Source: Paralvinella palmiformis
Taxonomy: Eukaryota > Annelida > Polychaeta > Terebellida > Alvinellidae
Assembly: GCA_025642065.1 (NCBI GenBank)
Contig: JAODUP010000047.1
Location: 483,001 to 547,000 of the forward strand
Direction of reading: 5' to 3'
DNA length: 64,000 nucleotides
Within the stretch, counting starts at the first letter, position 1; each line of letters begins with the position of its first letter. The position numbers and the translations under genes were made by a program. This document shows positions 34,607-46,672 of this stretch, one piece after another. The notes beneath the pieces are model-generated. The model had not been told where the DNA came from and made no database searches. It saw only the letters and a list, made by a program, of their open reading frames with translations.

Positions 34607-34752
34607 AGACGGATAGTTAGATTTTCTTTGTAATGTAGCATAATACCACTGGTGTTTGTAATTGGGGTTACAAACCAGGTTTTATTTTATTTTATTCAGA
34701 TTTGTTTAATTTGAATTGTTTTAAAAATATAACAGCAGCCATATATATATTT

Positions 34753-34754
<2 letters not shown>

Positions 34755-34788
<34 letters not shown>
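34755..34788. repeat. (TA)n microsatellite
   Basis: About 17 TA units. Confidence 0.95.
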
Positions 34789-34789
<1 letters not shown>

Positions 34790-35640
34790 CACAAAACATT
34801 CTGTAGCACTGTCAGTGTAAGTTAAATAGAATTGTACGTTTCTTTAAACCATTCATTGGTGAGTACACGTAAAATTGTCAACACTGGATAATGAATAGTA
34901 ACTCAGTATTGTCCATTTCCAGATGTTGTAGTGACACGAACATATGATCATTACCAGTGTATAACAACTTAACAGGTGTACTATCACCATTTCATCTACT
35001 GGTATCAGTGGTAAGGAAACGAATAACAAAGGGTGGGTGTATTCTAAGTTTATTTGCCCCACCCACCGGGGAAGCCAACAGTGCCAGTGGTAATGGAATG
35101 TACTTATTGGGGCATGCCCACTATATTAAACATGAAGAGATTTGATAAGAAGATGAAAAATCCATTCTGGATGTCATAAGAAATGAAGCCTCCCAACAGA
35201 TGACATCATATTTGGCCTAATTTGTGAAAGGAGTAATTAGGCTTCAGGATTTCCGTGTTCATTGGGTATTCTCCGGTTTAGAATTATGGTTTAATTGAGC
35301 CTATCGTCATGGTTATTTGTGGTGTTGGTTGGGGCTGATTTTTCAAATTGTTGAAAACAATGTGTTAAAGGGATTGTTAAGGTTGGCATGTTAGGCAAGT
35401 TTGTTACTAAATTCTGGTGATGAAGAGCTGTTATATGTAATAAGACGGTTATTGGTAGTATAAGTCTTACAGTTGCGGTGATATGATCGGATTTAGATCA
35501 TTCTCTTTACCTGGAAGTGTTTTAGCATCATGTTGCCTGTGGGAGATTTTACACTTGAATGCATGCCTCGGTACACTCGCATGCACACACACACATGAAC
35601 ACACATGCACACACATGACCACTCACATTGGGACTGTACT

Positions 35641-35777
35641 ACAAACCTCCAGGATTTTGGATTCAAATCCAAGTCATGCCTGTGTTTGTGGGATGTGTTT
35701 CCATAAGGAATTGCCCTTCAGACACATGTTTCAGGTGTGATGAGTGCTGAGGCTAAACAACTGAACTCACTCACTCA
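35641..35777 (+). mobile_element. SINE family B, partial copy
   Basis: Contains a B-box-like attcaaatcc, gtcatgcctgtgtttgtggg, cataaggaattgcccttcag and gctgaggctaaacaactgaa, followed by a short ACTC tail. The A-box half is lost or degraded. Confidence 0.7.
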
Positions 35778-36017
35778 AACTCTGAAACTTTATTTTCTCA
35801 GTGATATGTATTTAATTTAACTTGTATTTTATTGTTTCATACATTTAACAATTTGTATTGTTCACCATTTTTAAGACAACCCAGTTTGATGGCACACACT
35901 GCACGTTGTTAACCCGCGTAGATTGGAAATTGTGTCGTAGGTCATGACCTAAGTCTTACTTATACACAGATGCTACATCAGTGTGTGATTGATCAATATT
36001 TTGGCTTTTTCTTACAG

Positions 36018-36075
36018 AACAACGCCAACCAAGACAAGTAATATAAAGAAGCTGAAGAATCTCTTTGGAGAGAAG
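36018..36075 (+). CDS. ARHGAP21: ARHGAP21/23-like exon: short basic KKLKNLFGEK exon
   Basis: A 58-nt exon with acceptor ggctttttcttacag and donor GAAG|GTATGT. With the incoming two bases it encodes a Val then TTPTKTSNIKKLKNLFGEK, ending in phase 0. The basic amphipathic KKLKNLFGEK leads directly into TPRILEAISDKR of the next exon and precedes the PH domain. I recall a similar K-L-K-x-FFGEKTPRILEA-type block in ARHGAP21/23 proteins, but could not check it. A 20.7-kb intron follows. Confidence 0.88.
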
Positions 36076-36584
36076 GTATGTAGTCCTTTGTAGTTTTGTG
36101 TTTCATGAATTGTCCACGTTATAAAGAACGTTAATGTGCTGCCATCTGGTGATTGTGCTCGCTCTTGATGACAAGATAGTCGCAATAGTAGCGTTGTCTG
36201 TCGTCATCTGATTATCTGCGGTTATGTGCATATTGTCATAGTAAACATTAAAACAGAATGTTATTAATAAACAATAGAGTATGTTACATTGTTAGTTCTT
36301 GGATGTTCAGAGGAAGCGAGACATGAAGAAAAGTATTCAGTTCGCGCACCTCGGGTTACATACACTGTGTTGCTGTTTGATTTTAAGTGGCTATTCATAA
36401 ATGTATGCGGGAAATTATGTTCATGATCAATAACATTGCTACACCATTGTTATATAGGTTTTAGTATAGTGTTTAGCATTTAGTGTACTTGATTCATTCG
36501 GTGTTAGCTCAGTGTTTTTTGGTGTCCTCAGAGACTAGCCCGTGAACCGTGTTAATGATGCCCCATAGCTCTCCATATTAAGGT

Positions 36585-36631
36585 TGTGTGTGTGTGTGTG
36601 TGTTTTAGGGTGTGTGTGTGTGTGTGTGTGT
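36585..36631. repeat. (TG)n microsatellite, interrupted
   Basis: Two TG runs separated by ttttagg. Confidence 0.9.
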
Positions 36632-36860
36632 ATGTCCATCCATCTCATCATGGAACAGTTTCTGGCTAATACCTCCGAGATGTGTGAAAAGTTACTGTAC
36701 ATATTTGTACGTTATGACTTTATCTTATTAGTACAATGGTGTAATCTGTATTGGTGTTTGGGGGGGGGGGATGATGAGCTTGCGCACATTTGCAGTTTGA
36801 TAATACTTCATTAGACATTACTTTCTAGAATGTTTGTGCTGTGTATGCATATGCACATTT

Positions 36861-36861
<1 letters not shown>

Positions 36862-36925
<64 letters not shown>
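36862..36925. repeat. (CA)n microsatellite
   Basis: About 32 uninterrupted CA units. Confidence 0.97.
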
Positions 36926-36928
<3 letters not shown>

Positions 36929-37586
36929 GATAATGTAATTGTGTAATAGCTCAGTTTGTGCTGTACATTTGATTGCATTATATTGCGCATGCACTGGTTT
37001 GTGTCTGTATTTTAGCATTATTAATCACATTTAGATTTTGTTCCCCCAAAAATATCATTAGCCAATGTACACATTTGCGAATGTTGTTATGTACTGATAG
37101 CTGGGTTATTAATGTACATCAGAGTTTATTTGTCAGAAAATAATGGAGCCTTAGATTTTGATCACATACATCACTGTACATTGTATTTTTCAACTGCATG
37201 TACAGTGTTCTGTGCCATTGAGCTTTACATGGGTATCCATGTACATCATTACATATTATTTGCTGACATAATTTATGCACCAATGTAGATTGCAAAATAC
37301 TCTGTACACTGCTATGTTCCTAGGCAAATAACAAAAATTTTATGCGTTAAATGTTTTGGAATTGTTGCAAATATCAGTGCACTGTCTCCTGTCAGTCAAC
37401 TGGGTGATGTTTACATCCTTGCAGCATATTTTTCTACATCGCTGTTTATGCCAACGCCATAACTCCATACCCTCCCCCACCACCCTATATGACAATAAGT
37501 CATTCTGATCAACATCCACATCTCTCTATATGTGTCTTAATGTGCGTTTGTGTGTATGTAGGTTTCTTTTTTGTCAGCGCCGCCGA

Positions 37587-37617
<31 letters not shown>

Positions 37618-39144
37618 ACACAACAACACTACCCTGGAACCTAATGCCATCCAGACAATATCTGCAGGTCAGCCAGTCAGTGATGTATCATATTACAGCG
37701 TTATAATCTGCCATCAGACAACTCTCTTAATCACCTGTTCTGGGGGCTATGGCTTTGATCTTCATAGTTAAGGTATGTGTCATACCTGGGCGTTGTTTAT
37801 AGGAAGCTCTTGCTGAGCGTTGGTATTTGCTCGCTGGAGAGGGGCAAATGACCAGTACCTGGTTACGGCTGCTGGGCCTCAGATGAAGGAGTGGTTTTAG
37901 GGTCGTTCCTAGAAAATGGAGTCAGTGCAGCCAGCCACTGGAGGTGATGTCCTGCACCCGTCTCCCGGTCGCTTGTTTACATCCCGGAGTGGGGATTACT
38001 GGTCCAGGAATCAGGAAGTCGGAGTCTAACCTCGTTTTGTCTGAGGGGGACTTATGGATCTATCTGCCGGACTAAAGTACGTCGTGCACACCTGGTGAAT
38101 AATTATTGCATATTTATCTGGCCTCCGATGACGTTTCTTGTGGTCCACAGGGAGGATGATTGAATATTGCCTGGAAACACTGTGCACTTTTGGTTATAGG
38201 CGATTGTCACCATAGCTGTTACTTTACTGATGATTATGATGATGGTAATGATGATGATGATGAGATTCTGTTGAAGACTGTGACAAAATAGTCGCGCGCG
38301 CGGGCGCGCTCACACACATACCTGTGCACGTCTCTGTGGGTTTGCAGCTATCCATGTGCATGCAGGTAATCTTGTTTTGACAAAGCATCCCATTGCCAGG
38401 CCAAGGTTCTGGGTCTTCCAGAGACCTATTTATGAGAAGGTGGCTGTTATTGTTGGGATGACAGTATTTAATGCCTCAAACCTTAACAACGAGGTACGGC
38501 CTAATTTGCGGCCAACTTCTATGTTTATTTGATAATATCCCATAATGTGTGTCAGGTAAACACTGTTAGTACTCTGCCTGACCATGGGGTGGCAGCACTA
38601 TGGAGATTTGTTCTTTGTTGTCATGTTTATGTGGCAGTGAATGAGTTTTAATAAATGTGGTCAAACCCTGGATCAACACACACAAACACGCGCGGGCGCA
38701 TGAACGCACACACACACACACACATCCGTGCATGCAGTTATGAGACATTGCCTTGAAATTCAGATTCAGTAATTTAATTTAGACCCTAATGAATCATCCA
38801 AACCTTAATTTTTAATAGTCTGCCCTGGTGCTTTTTCACATAATACTGAAGTACATGCTTGTGTCTACAAATTGGTGGACAATAATAAGGAATATTAGTT
38901 CACTAAATTTGATTGCAATGGTGAGTTTGATCAAAATAGCAATATAAAGCATTTTGGCACATGCATGGGCATCTTAGCCACTTGCACATAATTCTTGCTT
39001 GTGTTACGCAATACTTTATAGTCATGACCAGTCACTTATCCAAACTCTGGCCAGCCAGTAAGCTGTCTAGTCAGCCTACTTCACTCACTAATTTGCTCAC
39101 TCACTCACTCACTCATACTCATCCATCACTTATCAAAACCTCCA

Positions 39145-39239
39145 CCACTCACTCACTCACTCACTCACTCACTCACTCACTCACTCACTCACTCACTCAC
39201 TCACTCACTCACTCACTCACTCACTCACTCACTCACTCA
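39145..39239. repeat. (CACT)n tetranucleotide microsatellite
   Basis: About 23 perfect CACT units, with a shorter run just upstream at about 39097-39115. It directly precedes a family B SINE and probably grew from the tail of an adjacent copy. Confidence 0.95.
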
Positions 39240-39240
39240 T

Positions 39241-39365
39241 AAGGGTGTTCTGATAGTGCAGCAGTTAGAGCATTGTAATGCAAACATTTAGGCTGTGGGT
39301 TCGAATCTGATCCACACCTTTGTTTGTGGGTTGTTTCCCTAAAGAGTTACAAACCAACCAACCAA
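39241..39365 (+). mobile_element. SINE family B, well-preserved tRNA-like head
   Basis: Contains gttctgatagtgcagcagtt, an A-box-like cagcagttagagcattg, a good B box gtgggttcgaatctgatcc and gtttgtgggttgtttcccta. It is followed by further diverged ACTC units to about 39410. Confidence 0.75.
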
Positions 39366-39838
39366 TGAACTCATTTATTCATTAACTCACTCACTTACTC
39401 ACCCACTCAGCCTTTACTCACTAGCATCTCCATTTCCCATGAATTAAATGAGCAACTGATTGACTGACTGACCGACTAACTGATTGATTAAATAATCAGC
39501 TGAACGACCAACCACCTCACTCACTCACTTACTCGCTCAACTCACTCACAACCCCTCCCCACCTCTCCCCCTCCACTCCGTAAGTGCTCCCCCCTCATAT
39601 TACCATCTAGTATAGCTGTGTTACACACAGGGTATTAGAGATTGATCTCACTAGTCCCAATCTATCTCCGGCCTATTGTACACGGGAGCCCATACCATAT
39701 AAGTCTTAGGCCTGACAGAACTCCCCCCTCCCTCCCCTGCGCCATTACCACCACCACCATCATCACAACCAGGCTACAACGTAATTATCATTATTACATA
39801 ACATATTTATAATGATCACTGCCGGTGTGCTCACTAAG

Positions 39839-39840
<2 letters not shown>

Positions 39841-39914
<74 letters not shown>
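39841..39914. repeat. (CA)n microsatellite
   Basis: About 36 uninterrupted CA units, the longest CA run in the window. Confidence 0.97.
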
Positions 39915-39917
<3 letters not shown>

Positions 39918-40093
39918 ACAGTCTACCCTACTGTGGTGATGGCGGCTGCTGCTGTTGTTGTGAAGAAGGGTTAACGTGACCATTAGGCTACAGTACCTGT
40001 CTTGGTGGTGATGGGAGAGGGAGGGAGGAGGGGGGGGTTATGACACGGCAAGTGATCTGTCCTCTGCTAATGTGTACTCCTGGTCGCATTATT

Positions 40094-40098
40094 GTGTG

Positions 40099-40130
<32 letters not shown>

Positions 40131-40146
40131 TGTGTGTGTGCGTGCG
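40094..40146. repeat. (TG)n(TGCG)n microsatellite
   Basis: Eight consecutive TGCG units flanked by TG units. Confidence 0.93.
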
Positions 40147-42206
40147 TATGTATAGTTATACCATATGCATTTACTGTAGTTGATGTGCTCTTTTATCGTA
40201 GAAAGAAACATATCCTATATCGTACTTGCTGATTCATAGACCTGAAAATTAGTTAAATTTATAGTTTATAGGTGCTTAAAAAGTAATTCAGTTACATCAG
40301 GAATAATTAAATTCATGGCTCTTTGAATTAATATTTGATTAATATTAATTATGGGAAACACTGTAGCACGATGTATTGTAATGTTTAATCAACAAATAAT
40401 TACTTTTAGTACAATACAGAATTTACAAAATTCAAATGAAATGCTATGAAGGTTTGAATTATAAAGTTTGAATGATATATAGAAAAAAATGTTGAATATT
40501 TTTGAATGAAATAATGTGTGAGATGAATTACTTGGCTAATGTTTACTACGGTATATAAACTAATAGATTCATTACAGTATTCAGGATTCATATAGCCAGT
40601 CAAAGCCCTTGAGGGCAAACTTTAAACTGATGTTTGTTCAATCTAAGAATACCCTGTAAAACCGTTTATAATTAATAATTACCCATTGAAATACCTAGAA
40701 AATAATATTCTTTCTGTAACTATTCAATCTGCCTTAAAACACCTAAATTTCATGCATTGATTCACTGTTTTCCATCTTCTATTAATTGTTTGCTATTAAG
40801 TCACTCTATATATTATGTATATATCCTAGAAAGCCAACCTTTTTTAGGATTGCCATGGAAAATCTGGAAATATGTTATTTTATCTCCGTATAAACCATCA
40901 ATGTACAATATTGGGAGGGGAGGGGAGTAATAAAGGGAATCCGTTTGTGAGTAGCAGGGTGAGTAATTAAACAAAAGTGATTGCCCGGAAGAAAAGCTGG
41001 TAGCCCTTTAAGTTAAAGTGAACAAAGTCTGTTGGGAGTATTTGGCCCTCAGTCTTTCAAAAGTAAACCACGCGTACGTTTGAAGGTATCTTTTTATGGC
41101 TTGTGTGTGCTATGTTAGGGAAGTAATGATCATTGTTAAACTGAAATATGTCGTACAGAAATTATGAAAATGATTCTCTAGAGACATACAATATTAATTT
41201 ACACAAACCATCAATGAAAATTATCTATATAGTCATGGCTTTCTGCTGTTGTTACATTGATATTTAACAAATATTTTAACGTTTCACAATATAATAGTGA
41301 TATCTCTGTAGCTAGGATTCTATATATAAGGCTACAGCATCCTGCTGTGGCGTGCTGTATACAGCAGCAATAAATAGCTATATAAATTGGAATTTACAGG
41401 CATCTCTTCCCGTGTTATGTCATCCAGATATGGAGATTACAAGCCATATTAGTCTGCGTAGTGCTTTGAAATGCACCTGTAGAAGTATTTTTGTGAAGTT
41501 TGAAAATGGCATATTTAAAAATTCCATCACATATCTCATAAGATTCACATAGAAAAGATGTTTCCAGTTATTTGCCATGTTTTTGTGCCGCGTATTGTTA
41601 AAGGCAAAATTTAGCTATCCACAGCTATCCACAAAGCTGAAAGAGAAATAACATCCACACCTGTTTCTAGTGGGACCCGTGTACGTTATGTTTTGGTGAT
41701 AATAAGATTTGAATTGAATTATGTTATGAATCCATAAAGTTTGTAATAAGTAAATCGATTTTATAAATCGTAGACACTCACAGCTCACAGTTGGTGTTGA
41801 CATATTTATAAATCAGTGGCCTATTAAGAGATCCAGAGGCACCTGATTGGCAGAACATTTGTGTATTTTCCACGTTTCGTGTATTTATTATACTAAATTT
41901 TGTTTGAGAATTAAGCCCAGAGCTCTGAAAAAATATATACTCACGACAGATGTATATAAACAGTTGGCGACGAATTTATGCTGAAAGAAGAGTCAATTAC
42001 TATAGTAACATGTTGGCATGTTAATTTTGTTGAAGATGAAATAGTTGCACGTATTTATTTCTATGACGTGGATAATCGGTGTATTAGGAAAGGTTTTGCA
42101 ATAACTGCGCCATTTACATGGGCAAGATTTGCTAGAGGTATGCACCATTGATTTGTCACTTGTGTCCTCGTGAATGCTTATAGGCAGATCGTTGTAGCCA
42201 TTCTTT

Positions 42207-42400
42207 GGGGGGCCTCCATGGCCTATATGGTAGCGAGGCTGTGGCCACATATCTACAGCACCCGGGTTCAAAGCCTAGTTGGGCTATGTCAGATGGGTAT
42301 TTCATCTTTGAATTTACCTCATTACCTTAGGGTGGGGGGGGGGCACTCGGCCCACTTACCATGCGGTGTGCACAGATGTGGCCGTGAAGAAGCTAAATTT
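42207..42400 (+). mobile_element. SINE family A, near full-length copy
   Basis: Shares the head (ggggcctccatggcctatat), an A-box-like atatggtagcgaggc, a B box gggttcaaagcc, the central tcattacc and cggcccacttacc, and the tail tgtgcacagatgtggccgtg with the copy at 10901-11063. A G-rich run interrupts it at about 42341-42352. Confidence 0.75.
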
Positions 42401-42954
42401 ACAACAACATTTTACAGCATGTCTGGAGATTTACATGTTCAGAATAATATGTGAAATGTCAAAATGTTTAAAATGCGAATAACTCCGAATAACTCCGTGA
42501 ACTAATGAGAACTACTGGATTGCACAGTCCAAGTCCTTATTTTGACTAGTACCTAGTGACAGCACTTTACATCAGTCACTACCTGAAACCTTTATTATTA
42601 TGTGGCAGTTTGGGGGCGTCCTGTATTACAACTTATCCTTTGTGGGGACGGCATGAAGATGTTCGGTGATGAATTTCTTCCGGGGGCAGTGTTAAGATGG
42701 CGGATGTCGTATCTGGTGCCCTTCTATAGGAATGATAGGCTTCTTTGTGTGCTGTAACTAAGCGGGCGTGTCTGTATTAGGATGTTCTGTGTTGTAGTTG
42801 ATCCCGTTTTATATTTTAGTGTCCTCTGTTGTAACCTCGAGGACGTGTTAGTACAGCGCTTTGCTTCCCTGGGCAGTACCCAGGTGCTCATTGTGGCACC
42901 ATTCGGATCCTGTGTGTGCTGTGACTGAGCCCTTTATGGTAATATCAGGGTGTC

Positions 42955-43570
42955 CTGTGCTGTAAACAAGTAATTGTTATTAAGGCAATGTTAGAAGGCT
43001 CTGTGCTATAAATAAGCCTTACTGTAACAATATTAGAAGGCTCTGTGCTATAAATAAGCCTTACTGTAACAATATTAGAAGTCACCGTGCTATAAATAAG
43101 CCTTATTGTAGCAATATTAAAAGGCTTTGCGCTACAAATAAGCCTTATTGTAGTAATATTAGAAGGCTCTGTGCTATAAATAAGCCTTACTGTAACAATA
43201 TTGGAATGCACTGTGCCATAAATAAGCCTTACTGTAGCAATATTAGAAGGCTCTGTGCCGTAAATAAGCCGTACTGTAGAAATAGTATAAGGCTATGTGC
43301 CGCAAACAAGCCTTACTGTAACAATATTATAAGGCACTGTGCCATAAATAAGCCTTACTGTAACAATATTAGAAGGCTATATGCTGTAAATAAGCGCCCT
43401 TTGGAGGGTTATTAGGAAGGCCTGGGTTGTAAATAAGCCTTACTATAACAATATTAGGAGGGGCTGCGTTGTAACAAAACCCTATTGCACAAAGGCTCTG
43501 CGCTATAAATGAGCCTTACTGTAACAATATTAGAAAGCTATGTGCCGTAAATAAGCCTTATTGTAACAAT
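42955..43570. repeat. 42-bp minisatellite with decayed flanks
   Basis: The unit reads approximately ctctgtgctataaataagcc then ttactgtaacaatattagaagg. About ten to twelve recognisable units occur, the first few almost identical. More degenerate units (aagccttta, aacaatattagg) can be followed to about 44300. Because 42 is a multiple of three, both strands show open frames with 14-residue repeats; these are not genes. Confidence 0.88.
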
Positions 43571-44303
43571 ATTTGGGGGGGGGGGCGGTGTTCTATGTTT
43601 TAAGTAGGCCTTATCGTGAAAATCTTAGCACGCCCTGTACTATAACTAAGGTCTTGTGTTGGCAGTATCAGGGTAGCCGGCGCTATAGCTAAAATGTTGT
43701 TTAGCTACCATTAGATCGCTGTGTACTATAGGTAGGACTCGTTTTACTAAAACAGGACACCCCATGTTGGCCCATTTTATGACAGTACTGGGGATTCTTG
43801 ACGTGCAGCGTGTAAGCCTTTACAATAATATTAGGATGGCGTGGCTGTAGATAAACTGACATTGTTGTGATATTGTGTTGGAAATATCGGTGCTGTACCT
43901 GAGACCACATCATGACAATATTAGAATGATGTGTGCTTTAGGCCTTTGTTGAGCCACTGTGCCTGAAGCCATTATTGTAACATGGCGTGTGAACCCTTTT
44001 AGTACAGTACACGAACTTATGGTCTTTATTACACTTGAAGTCTTTAGATGCACTGTTTTACGGGAAGGTGTAGGAAGCCTTTATTTATATTTATATTCGG
44101 GGGGGGGGTTGTGTTAGAGTTATCTAAATGAAGTCTGTTATATCGACGGCCCACGGGAAGGCTTTATTACAATTTTGTATGTGAATTCCCCATTATAAGA
44201 TTATTAAGAAAACTATTATCAGTGTGTTGTATGAGGCCTTTATTATACTGGGCCACAAGAAGCCTTTATTGCAATTCTTTATGTGAAATCCTTATCACAT
44301 TGT

Positions 44304-44351
44304 TCTATATATATATATATATATATATACATACACACACACACACACACA
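44304..44351. repeat. (TA)n(CA)n microsatellite
   Basis: About 12 TA units then imperfect CA units. Confidence 0.92.
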
Positions 44352-45239
44352 TGTGAAGCCTTTATTATATTATGACCAAACTAAGGTGTGTTATTATTAT
44401 TATTATTACATATGTCCCTGTTGTGGGTTTGTTGCTATTGTTATGGTGGCTTAGTGATCGGGAGCGGGTTATATACGTTGTCCAGGATTAGAGTATTGAC
44501 CTAATAAGGTGTGATATAGTCAGGCTACGACTAGAGTGGCAGGTAGTGATGGAATATCTCCCTAACAGGTGTAGTGCATTAAGTATATGGTGCTGCCCCC
44601 TGTATGTAGGAATATGGCTAATACTTGCATATTATGTTATTTAGCTCCCAGTTTGTATCCACCAGCCTTCACCATGTGTCTCCATGTGTGTGTATGTTGT
44701 GTGTGTGTGCGCGCGCGCACGCACATGTATGTCATGGTATAGATATAGTTGGTAGGAGACGTTAGGCACCGAGATAAGAGGCCGCCACTGTCGTGTGTGT
44801 GTGTGATGGGGCTGGGTGGACACGACGGGCTGTGACAGTAAAATGGAGAAGGGCACCGGGTAGCTAGCTAGCTGTATGCTAGGGATAGAAAAAGGGGGCT
44901 GGTTTTGGTACAGCTAGGGATCTGTTGTCTCACTGTGACACACACGCGCGCGCACGCACACACACACACGGAGAGGCTGGCTGACTAGCGAGTCTGGCTG
45001 GCGGGCAGCCTGGGCCAAAGCAGAAATCCAATACTTGGCCTACGGTACACGGCAGCCTCAGTGACAACGAGCCTAGCCTTGTGGCCGCTGTTCTCGGCGC
45101 ATTCAACGTACACTGCGGTGCCTCTAAGCCGTTCTCTATAACTACACACACACACGTACACATACACGGACATGGACACACACACATACACATACGCACA
45201 CACTTACGCACACGGACACAGACAGCAGAACTAGAAACA

Positions 45240-46340
45240 CCTTGTTACTTATAGCAACTGTTCTCCAAAGGGGAGGCGATGGCAAGATGTCGGCACGGTG
45301 TCGACTAGGCGGTGTCTGGTGAGGAGAACCGGTGAGGACCGAACGATATTGTGGAAGATGGAGAATTTGTCGGTGATGGTGATGAGATGCGGGCCGCTGA
45401 CGACGAACGCCGTGTGTGGCTACTGAATTCGGAGGACCAGGGTAGTTGCTGGACCGACGGGACTGGCAGGGTAGTGGCTGAGGTCGTACTGGTGGACACA
45501 CACAAACACGGACACACACACACACACACACTATGTACATAACAATATGGTGGAGCTGGGGATGATGTCTCTCTATCTCTCTGTCTCCCCATACATACAC
45601 ACAAACGCGCGCGCGCGTACACACGTCCGCACGTACACACACACACACACCATCACCTGTGTCTAGAATGTGTCTCATTAGTTGAGTAAAAATGGCCACC
45701 AATCTGAGGCCACCAACTGGATGTTATTGTGTCCGTGGTCGGTTTTGGCGGGTTTGTGAGCAGTAAAAAAAGACGGGACACTACCAGATGTGTCGTGGGC
45801 CGACTGAATACAGGAATACCGGGACAGAAAGCTGTGTCAAACGACCTGTGTCATCGGTGAGGTAACCGACCTCAATGAACGCGCCCGCCTGGCCACACAC
45901 ACACATGCACGCCGCCTATCGTCAATGGCCTGGATACACACATCGTCTGGCGTGAATCCTGGAGAATGACCGTAGATTGTTGACGCCGTTTTTTCTGAAA
46001 CTCTGTCGTCGGTGTCGTCGTCGTCCCTTGACGATCATATCGTCATCAGCAACAACGCGGACATCTGACCGGACACCCCCCCCCCACCCACCTCACTCCC
46101 CGGCTAGTCTCCCGGACAACGAGGACCAATATCGGGAGTCGGTGGGGTCGTGTCTGGATCGTAGCTTATCGGGGAGAGGAGGATTTGTTTATTTCGTCAT
46201 GGACTCACTAGCGCCGGTGTGCGCCTCTGTGTATGTGTATGTGAGTACGGCGTGTTCGCGCTAACGACGCGCGCACGCGCACACACACTGTCGCCTTCGG
46301 TACTCGCGCCACCGAGAGAGAGATCACATCACGGAGAGAC
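45240..46340 (+). promoter_or_regulatory. CpG-rich block, candidate internal promoter
   Basis: CpG dinucleotides are frequent here, for example about four to twelve per 60 bp between 46021 and 46320, against about zero to two in most of the window. In CpG-depleted genomes such blocks commonly mark promoters. There is no obvious TATA box. Part of the CpG content comes from CGCG/CACA simple repeats at about 45606-45640 and 46265-46285, so repeat origin is an alternative for those parts. Confidence 0.4.
46199..46240 (+). CDS. ARHGAP21: Candidate alternative first coding exon for a short PH-RhoGAP isoform
   Basis: An ATG with strong initiation context (G at -3, G at +4) opens a 14-codon stretch MDSLAPVCASVYVY that ends exactly at a GTGAGT donor, in phase 0. 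The next downstream exon, at 56743, also begins in phase 0 (TPRILEAISD). It sits at the 3' edge of the CpG-rich block. Unspliced, the frame stops at 46262. Another donor, ACAG|GTATAT at 46355, would make this a noncoding first exon instead. Support is circumstantial: composition, start context, donor and phase. Confidence 0.35.
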
Positions 46341-46403
46341 AGTACTGGTGACAGGTATATAACATAAAATATTGTCTGACAAATAGGATGGTGGCTCTGT
46401 TAT

Positions 46404-46404
46404 G

Positions 46405-46433
<29 letters not shown>
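46404..46433. repeat. (TG)n microsatellite
   Basis: About 15 uninterrupted TG units. Confidence 0.95.
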
Positions 46434-46436
<3 letters not shown>

Positions 46437-46633
46437 TCTTCAGTATCTTCCTGTGTATTTGGATGGAGCCTCGATCTTGTGGTAATGATGTCGGTTGTTG
46501 TCATTTGTCTGAAAACGCGATTGTCGTACAGGGAACAGTACCCATGTCGGATTGTCATCTTGGTCGGGTACTGTAGATCTACCGAAGACCAGCGGTATAT
46601 ACCCCCATTACGACTATTTGGAGGCTCCCCCTC

Positions 46634-46672
46634 ACGTGTGTGTGTGTGTGTGTGTGTGTGGGCGCGCGCGTG
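46634..46672. repeat. (GT)n(GC)n microsatellite
   Basis: A GT run followed by ggcgcgcgcg. Confidence 0.9.

Larger units (their letters stand above)
32005..36017 (+). other. Intron with several SINEs and a fold-back element
   Basis: 4 kb. Contents: minus-strand family A SINE (about 32675-32800), family B SINEs (32883-33045 and 35641-35777), the fold-back element (33730-34560) and TA microsatellites. No other coding sequence was recognised. Confidence 0.85.

Noticed and set aside
42945..43415. Repeat proteins with 14-residue periodicity on both strands
   Set aside because: They are explained by a 42-bp noncoding minisatellite whose unit length is a multiple of three; starts and stops fall at decayed units.
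42955..43570. CRISPR-like regular repeats
   Set aside because: The 42-bp units are contiguous with no unique spacers, and the sequence is eukaryotic.
45142..45702. 186-codon minus-strand open frame in the CpG-rich block
   Set aside because: Much of it is poly Val-Cys/Arg-Val from CA/CG repeats, and no recognisable domain appears between the repeats.
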